Shown in pieces: positions 1 through 6,838 of a stretch of 46,961 nucleotides of DNA (the stretch's first letter is position 1; each line of letters begins with the position of its first letter). Position numbers and translations under genes: made by a program. The stretch covers positions 1 through 46,961 of the forward strand of contig JAJDIZ010000006.1 in assembly GCA_030266915.1 (NCBI GenBank). The letters are read 5' to 3'. The notes beneath the pieces were generated by a model. It saw nothing but the letters and a program-made list of their open reading frames with translations. It made no database searches and was not told the origin of the DNA. This stretch comes from Ruminococcaceae bacterium OttesenSCG-928-D13. GTDB lineage: Bacteria; Bacillota; Clostridia; Oscillospirales; Ruminococcaceae.

Positions 1-913
1 AATCGCCGGTTTCGGAGATGCGTTCCTCACCGTCGACCACATCGTCTTTGATGGTGTAGGTGTCAAAGGCCGTCAGTAGTTCTGTGTTCAGTTTGGGCAG
101 TTCGGACTTTCTGGTGATGAGTGTGCAATCGGGGTCGGAGAGCCGATTCTTAGCATATCCCTCAATGACGCTCTTGCTGAGGAACGGCGAGATAACGAGC
201 GTCTTATGAAATGTTTCGTTAAGATTATCTGACGCAGGGACGCCAATACCGTAAGGAATGAAGTCGAAGCCTTCAAACTCGCGACCCAAACTGCGCCACT
301 TGAGCCCCGCTATCTCATCGGACATTTTGGCAAGCTGTCTGCGTTTGGCTTTTAACTGGTTATTGTGGGCACCGGTATTTTTATGCAGATACTGTAGAAA
401 ACTGTAAATGGCATCGTCTGTGCCGCTGCCTTTTTCGAGGGTGGCTTCGCCCTTGTCTGCGCTGTCCAGGCGCAGGGCGACATCCCAGCTCCGGTCAAAG
501 GTGAGGTTTCTGGACATAACAACAAGGCGATACTTGTCGGGCAAACCGTCCGCTGTAAATTTTACAAACCACGTTTTCGGGTGGAATGATCGCTTATTTA
601 TCAGGCAAATCTCACACACACAGCTTTCAAGCAGTGGCAGTAGCTTGTTCGGTTTATCGGGTGTTTTAATCTGTCCGCTCTGGCAGAAGACAAGCAACTT
701 TCCGCTTGCTCTGCGGATGGCCTCGAGCATATGTAATGGGCTTTCGGTCAGCTCCGTGTCGGCATCCACGTTAAGGCCGACAATGGCGCAAGTAGCGGTC
801 AGCGTTTCGAGATCGAGAGAATAGGTCGTGCCGACCGCAAAATCGACCTTGTAGCGCGGAGGAGGAGACAATAGTTCCCTGTAATCAACGCGGTCTGACT
901 GCGTGTTAAGCAT
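1..913 (-). CDS. PLD-like nuclease family protein (3' end beyond window)
   Basis: Leftward reading frame, open from ATG at 913 to the window edge (304 codons visible, no stop). It looks like a phospholipase-D-superfamily protein. Residues 111-113 are HPK, followed about 20 residues later by MSRNLTFDRSWD, which resembles the 'SxNLT' strand after the HxK motif in PLD-type nucleases. The usual Asp of HxK(x4)D is not in the expected place, so this is a variant, and the second half of the active site may lie outside the window. The start overlaps the end of the DUF6361 gene by 8 nt, so the two are probably translated together. PLD-like proteins serve as nucleases in several defence systems; here that role is inferred from motif and neighbours only. 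Frame reliability is high, family moderate. Confidence 0.7.
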   Translation of the reverse strand, partial: MLNTQSDRVDYRELLSPPPRYKVDFAVGTTYSLDLETLTATCAIVGLNVDADTELTESPLHMLEAIRRASGKLLVFCQSGQIKTPDKPNKLLPLLESCVCEICLINKRSFHPKTWFVKFTADGLPDKYRLVVMSRNLTFDRSWDVALRLDSADKGEATLEKGSGTDDAIYSFLQYLHKNTGAHNNQLKAKRRQLAKMSDEIAGLKWRSLGREFEGFDFIPYGIGVPASDNLNETFHKTLVISPFLSKSVIEGYAKNRLSDPDCTLITRKSELPKLNTELLTAFDTYTIKDDVVDGEERISETGD

Positions 914-2087
914 GGCGCTCCACCCCCTCGAAAATATCTTTGCCAATACGCTGGACATTGGATAGGCGATAAGTGAGTGGAACCATGTTCACACTGTCAT
1001 CATGGTACTGGTATAACTCTTTGTTGATGAGCTTTGATCGCGCTTTCCCCTTATTACTTTCTTCTCGCGCAACAATCAACCTGTCTAGTGTTTTCTCGTC
1101 GTCGATAGCATTCTGGTAGGCTTTCAAAAAGCGCATAACACTGGAGCGCGGCTTTAACCGTGCCTGTATCTCCGAAAGATTCACCGTGGGACGTTCTTGC
1201 AAATACAGCTCCCACCGCTCATTTGCATTCTCATTTTGTCCACCCGAGTAAATCACATTATAACGAACTTGCGCACCGAAGATAAACCGCGAGAAATCGC
1301 GGGCAAGCTGATAATCCCCCAGCATCTGTGGCGGCATTAACCCTTGTAATGCGTCTATATCATCGAAGTCTTGATATTCTGTGAAGTCGCGGCGATCCTC
1401 ACGCAGAATCAGTGCAAACAGGCTGTCCCGCGTTCCTGGCATAGAGAGTATTTGCCCACGCAGATAGGTCGCTTCTTCTGCGGTAAGGTCAATGGTAAGA
1501 GTGTCACGCCAGTTCTTTTCGGGGGTGGGAACGCGCCAAAAAGATGTCCCGCTCATCCCCATGTCAGAGTCATCTACGCTATCGTCCTCATACCTTGCTT
1601 TGCGCTTTCCAAGGCGCTTTTGTTGCTCTGATGTATTTTTTCTTGTATAGGAGAGCGCGGCATATTCGCTTAATGTGACAGGCTCCGTCAGAAATCCATA
1701 GGTGCGCAAAGCGTTCCAGTAGATGCTCGACGGCTTCCGGCGCAACGTTTGCCGTGACCGTTGTCCGATCACACCTTCCGCGCCGTTCACGGCCAAAACG
1801 TCAATCAAATCAAGCTCATTTTGCTCCAGTGCGTTGATGAAATCACGGGGCAACAGCTTTTTGTCGCGATCCAGTTCCAGACAGATGTACGGAATGATGA
1901 ACAGATATTTCGCCCGCGTCTGGATAGTGGACGTACCGGGAAACAGAATATTGGCAAAGCCATCCCGAATAGTACCAATGCCAAGCTCGTCTACAGCGCC
2001 CGGCTCTGTGAGCTGGCGGAGAACATTAAGTACCATATCGCGGTCACGCTTTGAAAAATCGACCCATCCCAAGCTTAGCATCGTCAT
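906..2087 (-). CDS. DUF6361 family protein
   Basis: A 393-aa protein matching the DUF6361 pattern by recognition: an opening MLSLGWVDFSKRDRD, then VDELGIGTIRDGFA and FPGTSTIQTRAKYLFIIPY within the first 90 residues. No catalytic motif is evident and the molecular function is unknown. A Lys/Arg-rich stretch occurs near residues 150-165. The start ATG overlaps the stop of the macrodomain gene as ATGA (2084-2087). The gene's end overlaps the PLD-like gene, so the three form one translational unit. I recall such proteins beside PLD-like proteins and helicases in accessory islands; a part in defence is inferred from that and from this operon. Confidence 0.8.
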   Translation of the reverse strand: MTMLSLGWVDFSKRDRDMVLNVLRQLTEPGAVDELGIGTIRDGFANILFPGTSTIQTRAKYLFIIPYICLELDRDKKLLPRDFINALEQNELDLIDVLAVNGAEGVIGQRSRQTLRRKPSSIYWNALRTYGFLTEPVTLSEYAALSYTRKNTSEQQKRLGKRKARYEDDSVDDSDMGMSGTSFWRVPTPEKNWRDTLTIDLTAEEATYLRGQILSMPGTRDSLFALILREDRRDFTEYQDFDDIDALQGLMPPQMLGDYQLARDFSRFIFGAQVRYNVIYSGGQNENANERWELYLQERPTVNLSEIQARLKPRSSVMRFLKAYQNAIDDEKTLDRLIVAREESNKGKARSKLINKELYQYHDDSVNMVPLTYRLSNVQRIGKDIFEGVERHA

Positions 2088-3103
2088 CCCCCCAACAACG
2101 GCTGATCATAGTGGAACAGCACCTCATTGATTTCAAAAATATCATACTTCCGATTGACCAGAAAATACTCAATGATCACATCTGCTTTCTGACTGCGGGA
2201 GAGGGCAAAGCCCGCGCGCTTGAGCAAGTCCTCCGTCTCCGAAAGGGTCAGCTCCAGCGCAATGGCAAGCGCGATGATCGTGCGCTTGCTCGGCATGTAT
2301 CCTTTGCCGCTCCGAATTTTAGAAAAGAGGCGACGGTCGATGTTGGCGAGCTTATAGACTTCCGCATCGGTCTTGCCCTTGGCATCAATCAGGCGAAGAA
2401 GCGTCTGCGCGAAAGGCTCATCCAAATTTCTGACAATGTCAGGAGGCCCGCTCGCCATAGATGGAGCTGCCATATCCGGCGCGGATATAACCTCGGAAAG
2501 TATTTCATCCGTGAACAATTCTGAGCGTTCCACATCGAGAAGATTGCGGCGGCGATGCGTGTCGAGATGCTCGTCCACATAATGCTGGTCGATATAGCTT
2601 TCCACGCTACCCAACAGCTTCTTGCTGATGGAGAACGCTACCTTATCAAACACGATTAGGTAGATATCCATATCATGCGATGCAAGGTAATCGTGGATGG
2701 CAGTCGTGGCAACGTGCAGGGCTTCTTCTTTGGGATAGCCATAGATGCCGCTTGAAATCAGCGGGAAGGCGATAAACTCGCATCCGTGCTGGGCAGCCAA
2801 CTCAAGGGAATTCATATAGCATGCGCGGAGCAATTCCGCTTCACCATGGCGACCGTCTTTATATACCGGGCCTGCCGTGTGGATGATATGTTTCGCGGGA
2901 AGCTGAAACCCAGGGGTGATCACGGCCGCGCCGGTCTGAATTGGCGCAAGCTTGTCGCACGCGGCTTTGAGTTCCCCCGCGCCGGCAGCCTTAAAAATCG
3001 CGCCGCAAACACCGCCGCCCATCTGCAATTCTGTGTTGGCGGCGTTGACGATAGCATCAACATTCATTTTTGTGATGTCGTTGCGAACGATATTAAAGGG
3101 CAT
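2084..3103 (-). CDS. Macrodomain protein with C-terminal HTH
   Basis: A 339-aa protein. The N-terminal 170 residues are a macrodomain: VDAIVNAANTELQMGGGVCG carries the Asn-Ala-Ala-Asn and Gly-rich loops that bind ADP-ribose, and FPLISSGIYGYPKEEA is the second phosphate loop. Such domains bind or hydrolyse ADP-ribose on proteins or DNA. The last 110 residues contain an XRE-like helix-turn-helix (DAEVYKLANIDRRLFSKIRSG, then an ALELTLSETEDLLKRAGFAL helix pair), so the protein may also bind DNA. ATG at 3103 is preferred over GTG at 3112 because AAGGTG lies 6 nt before it. It stands in the same operon as a possible ADP-ribosyltransferase gene (5113-5919), which suggests a reversal or immunity role. 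That pairing is inference. Confidence 0.88.
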   Translation of the reverse strand: MPFNIVRNDITKMNVDAIVNAANTELQMGGGVCGAIFKAAGAGELKAACDKLAPIQTGAAVITPGFQLPAKHIIHTAGPVYKDGRHGEAELLRACYMNSLELAAQHGCEFIAFPLISSGIYGYPKEEALHVATTAIHDYLASHDMDIYLIVFDKVAFSISKKLLGSVESYIDQHYVDEHLDTHRRRNLLDVERSELFTDEILSEVISAPDMAAPSMASGPPDIVRNLDEPFAQTLLRLIDAKGKTDAEVYKLANIDRRLFSKIRSGKGYMPSKRTIIALAIALELTLSETEDLLKRAGFALSRSQKADVIIEYFLVNRKYDIFEINEVLFHYDQPLLGG

Positions 3104-3115
3104 GGCCTTCACCTT

Positions 3116-4396
3116 CTAATTATTTATCATTTCTTGATCGTTATCATGCATATAATAATACTTTCCATCTTTGATGATGATTTCAACATCTTCCTCAAAA
3201 ATCTCCTTTGCTTGAGGCAAAGAAAGTGATTCCGCCTGGCTTTGATTGCCAATTTTTTCAGCCATGCCTTGCGCCAGCGGTTGATATTTCCATTTGTCGT
3301 TAACGATACCGGGTAAAGCTGCAAACCAGTTCTTCGATTTGCGGTTCTTATCCAAATCAATTTTAAGTGACTCGACCTGTTTGTCATGCCATTGCTCTAA
3401 TTGATTTCTTGTAGCGACAGTCTGCGTCAGGTAATCATTGTACACCGAAAGGCTCATGTCCCTGGATACGGTTCCTTTTCCCAGAAGGTAGATGAGTTTG
3501 CTAATTTCGGCAAGTACAGTAATTAATGTGTTCTGATACTCAACCAAAATGTTAAACTCGTCTACTTTATTCTGATACTCCTGATAAGATGGAGAGGGGT
3601 TCTTTGTGACAATATCACATACTTCAATATTTACTTGACCGAGCAGTTCGGTCGCATCGCCCTCGAGCCCTTCCAGGATGCTAAGGATTCTAATGCGCGT
3701 TTCATCGTTTTCGATAATTTCAGAACTAAACCCTGAATACTTCTTTACACGTGAGATAAGCGAAATGATACGGCTTTTGAACTCTCTATTCTGAAAGTCA
3801 CCAACTTTATTTATACTGTCGTTCATTTTTTCGAGCTTGTCGTTAATTTCAGTCATATAGTATTGGCCTACGACCAAAGAACCCACATTCATTACATTGG
3901 CAACACCGTTAGCTAGATTTGTAGCCTTGGTAACTTTTTCCAGATCAACCTTTGTCAAATTCGCCTGCGCCGCAACGCCCCGGCTTCCATGAACATAACC
4001 TCTTGCAGCACCTGCGACTTCCTTTGATTGCGTAAGTTTTGAAAATGGGATATCCAGTTTAACCAGTTCTGCACCTTGCAGTGCTTTTCCGGCGTTGTTG
4101 GCAACTTGTCTTGTCGCAGTTTGCGATATAGTAGGAACCAGCGCCGAAATTCGCGATATAACAGTGCGGTCGGTTATCTCGGCCAAGCAGTTTTCATTAG
4201 GCGCAGTCGATGCCGGAAGGTATGTGATTGGTATTTCAACAAGCTCTCCCTCGACTTTGGACGGTGATACCAATGCAGTATCTCCCGAAATGCAATCATT
4301 TGAGGCAGCTTTCCGTTTCCTGAAGAAAACAAGCACTGCAAATGCAATCAATGCTATGCCGGCTAATATCAAAAAAATGATTAGTGGATTTTGCAT
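3116..4396 (-). CDS. Membrane-anchored protein of unknown family
   Basis: A 426-aa protein that I do not recognise. Residues 3-25 form one strong hydrophobic helix (PLIIFLILAGIALIAFAVLV) followed by RKRK, so the protein is probably anchored with the bulk in the cytoplasm. Residues about 95-160 are Ala/Gly/Val-rich with short turns. From about 175 onward the protein is rich in charged and Leu/Ile residues, compatible with coiled coil (EINDKLEKMNDSINKVGDF). ATG at 4396 is chosen over TTG at 4420 because AAGGAG falls between them. The stop lies just before the macrodomain gene. An anchored coiled-coil protein in a restriction-type operon could be an effector or scaffold, but nothing in the sequence proves this. 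Confidence 0.75.
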   Translation of the reverse strand: MQNPLIIFLILAGIALIAFAVLVFFRKRKAASNDCISGDTALVSPSKVEGELVEIPITYLPASTAPNENCLAEITDRTVISRISALVPTISQTATRQVANNAGKALQGAELVKLDIPFSKLTQSKEVAGAARGYVHGSRGVAAQANLTKVDLEKVTKATNLANGVANVMNVGSLVVGQYYMTEINDKLEKMNDSINKVGDFQNREFKSRIISLISRVKKYSGFSSEIIENDETRIRILSILEGLEGDATELLGQVNIEVCDIVTKNPSPSYQEYQNKVDEFNILVEYQNTLITVLAEISKLIYLLGKGTVSRDMSLSVYNDYLTQTVATRNQLEQWHDKQVESLKIDLDKNRKSKNWFAALPGIVNDKWKYQPLAQGMAEKIGNQSQAESLSLPQAKEIFEEDVEIIIKDGKYYYMHDNDQEMINN

Positions 4397-4431
4397 TTTA
4401 GAAATCCAACTCCTTGTCAACCAGAGTATTT

Positions 4432-4881
4432 CTAAATCCTGTTGATTATTTTATCCGTGAACAATATCCCATCCAAGTGGTCTATCTCATGGCAAAATGT
4501 CGCCGCGAGAAAGTCGCTGCCGGTGCTTGTTATAGGATCGCCATTTCTATCAAAACCCGATACCGTAACAGTTTGAGGTCGGACAACCATGCCGTGCGGC
4601 GCACCGGGGGCGATGGAGCCCTCTTGAACTTCTTGCGTTCCTCCACTTTGCTCGATGAAGATGGGGTTGATTACCTCAATCACACCGCTGTCATCGTCTA
4701 TCACAATCGCCCGACGCAGGATGCCGACATGAACCGCCGCGCAACCATAACCGCCCACATAACGGAGCGTTTCAAGCATATCGTCCAGTAGTGCCCACAG
4801 CCGCTCGTCAAACTTTTCGACAGGGCGGCTCTTTTTGCGGAACAGCGGGTCATTCCAGTTCGTCAGATTGCGCAGTGCCAT
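4432..4881 (-). CDS. Peptide-deformylase-like protein lacking the metal-ligand Cys
   Basis: A 149-aa protein with the peptide deformylase fold. Motif 3 is intact as HEIDH near residue 130. Motif 1 reads GYGCAAVHVG in place of the usual GxGLAAPQxG. Motif 2 reads EGSIA where true enzymes have EGCLS, so the Cys that holds the metal is Ser. Known deformylases remove the formyl group from new proteins using Cys plus the two His of motif 3. With this change normal activity is doubtful. The gene sits inside an accessory operon, 7 nt after the DUF1653 gene, and not with fmt as housekeeping def genes often do. It may be a repurposed or inactive paralogue. Homology is certain, function is not. Confidence 0.85.
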   Translation of the reverse strand: MALRNLTNWNDPLFRKKSRPVEKFDERLWALLDDMLETLRYVGGYGCAAVHVGILRRAIVIDDDSGVIEVINPIFIEQSGGTQEVQEGSIAPGAPHGMVVRPQTVTVSGFDRNGDPITSTGSDFLAATFCHEIDHLDGILFTDKIINRI

Positions 4882-4888
4882 TTATGAT

Positions 4889-5116
4889 TCACCGTCCACC
4901 ATTTTCGTCGGAAAGCTCGAACCGCTTTACAGTTTTGCCGTCAACCTCAATCGGGTTTTCCCACATGGAGAGCGGGCGCACCCATGTGCCATGCTCACCG
5001 TAAAGCGCCTTGTAGATGACCATATCCTCAAGGGTTTCGCTGTGCTTGGCAAAGCCGATGACCTCATATCGATTGCCCTTGTAATGGCGGTATACGCCAA
5101 GCGGAATTGGATTCAT
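4889..5116 (-). CDS. DUF1653 domain protein
   Basis: A 75-aa protein made of a single DUF1653 domain: GVYRHYKGNRYEVIGFAKHS at the start, then a Tyr/Trp-rich strand set ending in ENPIEVDGKTVKRFE. The family is small, beta-rich and of unknown function, and often appears fused to or beside unrelated enzymes. The start ATG overlaps the stop of the upstream ART-like/DUF1801 gene as ATGA (5113-5116), so translation is coupled. No catalytic residues can be named. Confidence 0.88.
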   Translation of the reverse strand: MNPIPLGVYRHYKGNRYEVIGFAKHSETLEDMVIYKALYGEHGTWVRPLSMWENPIEVDGKTVKRFELSDENGGR

Positions 5117-5919
5117 TTCGCGTACTCCTTCCCGCCCCAGGCGGCAATTTCCGTGATGAGATTCATCTGCTCTGCGCCAAATGTTTGATAGGGAAACTGC
5201 ACGGCGCCTTTGCTGGTTTTGTACTCGGTCAGACGCGGGGCGAAGTGCTTCATCGCCGCCTCGCCGGGACAAATGCCAAGATGGTTCTTCTGCGCCGCGA
5301 AATGGATCAAATTGCGCCCTTGCCAAAATGTGGGCATCTGCCATGAAATTTTTTCAGTCGCCTCCGGCAGCGCCTGCTTGATCGCCAAGCGAGCATTCAG
5401 AAGAAGGACTTGCAAGACCACAGGCTGGTTCATGATGTACTCATCGATCACGTTGCTGGTTTTGCCCTGTGGAACCGCCTTATCAGGTAAGGCATTCAGC
5501 GCATCCTGAACCGAAATGGTTTCGCCGGTTGCCATGTTCGTTATCCCCACAATATCTTGGGTTGGGATGATGGACTCCGAAACATACCATGTTTTATGCG
5601 TTTCTGTTGCACCGGCAGTGGCGATGAGCACGTCCTTGTACCCCTTGTCCATACCTTTGCCATCGCTCCATTCATCCCAGCGCTTAAAACTGTCGCTGTA
5701 TGGGAGCGCAATTCGCACTTTCGTTTTGTCATGGGTGGCGGGGAGCGCATCAGAAATCTCCAAACCGTGGTTTTTGGAATCCGGCGAGCTGGTCAGCCAA
5801 ACGACGCCGCAATTGCCCTCGCGGGTGTTGAGATTGCTCTCAGACAGGGCAATATATCCTGTCTGAAAAATGGCGGTTAGGGCATTCAGGGATGTGAAGT
5901 GATATAAAATCTCCGGCGC
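5113..5919 (-). CDS. ART-like 'YHFTS' domain fused to DUF1801; normal start codon missing
   Basis: The frame is open for 268 codons between the stop of the GIY-YIG gene and its own stop. The N-terminal part (codons 4-110) begins ILYHFTSLNALTAIFQTGYI and later has GVVWLT and KTWYVSESIIPTQDIVGI. This pattern resembles ADP-ribosyltransferase-like proteins that open with a Tyr-His-Phe-Thr motif and end with a Glu before a hydrophobic-Pro strand. The C-terminal part (about codons 165-268) matches DUF1801/YdhG-like domains (EKISWQMPTFWQGRNLIHFA). No ATG, GTG or TTG begins the full frame. AGGAG sits 8 nt before a GCG codon at 5917-5919, where a start would be expected. The first TTG is at 5763 and would remove most of the ART-like domain. 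It may use ATT at 5910 or have lost its start. Toxin or modifier function is inference. Confidence 0.6.
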   Translation of the reverse strand, partial: APEILYHFTSLNALTAIFQTGYIALSESNLNTREGNCGVVWLTSSPDSKNHGLEISDALPATHDKTKVRIALPYSDSFKRWDEWSDGKGMDKGYKDVLIATAGATETHKTWYVSESIIPTQDIVGITNMATGETISVQDALNALPDKAVPQGKTSNVIDEYIMNQPVVLQVLLLNARLAIKQALPEATEKISWQMPTFWQGRNLIHFAAQKNHLGICPGEAAMKHFAPRLTEYKTSKGAVQFPYQTFGAEQMNLITEIAAWGGKEYAK

Positions 5920-6822
5920 TTATAACGCTCCTAACTCGGCAGTTTCAACATCTTTCGGGGTTAGCCCCTCGGCTGTTTTCCACGCAATATTACCACTCAT
6001 ATTGGAACCGGCAACAAAGCTGGCGGCCGTAGAAGGACTTCCAAACAGCACATCAGTGGTCAGTATGCCACCCGCATCAATTGAATCGGCATATTTATCT
6101 CGTAATTTTCGCGCCGATTCGGGGCAGCTCTGTTGTAATTTTGGAGCAATGGCGCTTCCCTTCAGTACAACAAACCCTTCAGCGGTACGCTTCCCGGTAG
6201 CCGTGCCGGTTTTGCGCTCGTAGACGAAAACAGGGTCATCTGCCTTACTTTCTACATCATCATGACGCTGGTCTATGTTATCAATCTGAACCAACGGCTC
6301 AAAAACCTTATGTCCTAGCGTACCCATCACGATTTTTGCGTAGTCGATGAATTCTTCCAGCTCGCTCTCTTTTTCCTCGGTCACGTTGCCAATCGTTGGC
6401 TCATTGCCGTTTTTCACGAGGTAGCGGTTTGCGGCGGTGGCCAGCACGCAGAAGTGATTCTCCAGATAGCTGATCTCGGTGGGGCCGAAGGAGTTGTTGG
6501 AGGTGGTGAACACCACGGCCTCCGTCCAATAGTCCTTTTCAGGGTTGCGTTTATGCTCTTGCAGGCGATACAAAATGCCCTCGCCGTTTTTGCGGGCGCC
6601 CGCCTGACCGACATATACGACATTTTCGCCGGTTTCCTCTGAAACCCCAAACAAAAAGTAGACCCCGCTTTGGGACAAATCCTCCCGCTCTTTGCACTTG
6701 TCCAGCTCTGTGCGCGGAATCTTATACGCAACGCCAGTCCAGTTGGAGAGGGTACACTTCATCCTACCGGTGGCCGTTCCATCCATGAGAAACAGATTGA
6801 TGCTTTTTCCTCTTGTCGCCAT
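5920..6822 (-). CDS. GIY-YIG nuclease with C-terminal DUF4357
   Basis: A 300-aa protein. Near residue 48, GVYFLFG and then VVYVGQAG form the GIY-YIG pair, followed by an Arg-containing helix (ILYRLQEHKRN) and a Glu helix (EISYLENHFC) that supplies the metal-binding Glu. The last 70 residues (GFVVLKGSAIAPKLQQSC and onward) match DUF4357, a small domain often found at the end of such proteins. It likely cuts or nicks DNA. ATG at 6822 is preceded by GGAGG 7 nt upstream, so the longer frame to 6918 is not used. It follows the Res gene by 16 nt in the restriction operon, which suggests an auxiliary nuclease. Confidence 0.88.
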   Translation of the reverse strand: MATRGKSINLFLMDGTATGRMKCTLSNWTGVAYKIPRTELDKCKEREDLSQSGVYFLFGVSEETGENVVYVGQAGARKNGEGILYRLQEHKRNPEKDYWTEAVVFTTSNNSFGPTEISYLENHFCVLATAANRYLVKNGNEPTIGNVTEEKESELEEFIDYAKIVMGTLGHKVFEPLVQIDNIDQRHDDVESKADDPVFVYERKTGTATGKRTAEGFVVLKGSAIAPKLQQSCPESARKLRDKYADSIDAGGILTTDVLFGSPSTAASFVAGSNMSGNIAWKTAEGLTPKDVETAELGAL

Positions 6823-6838
6823 AAATACCCCTCCGTCC

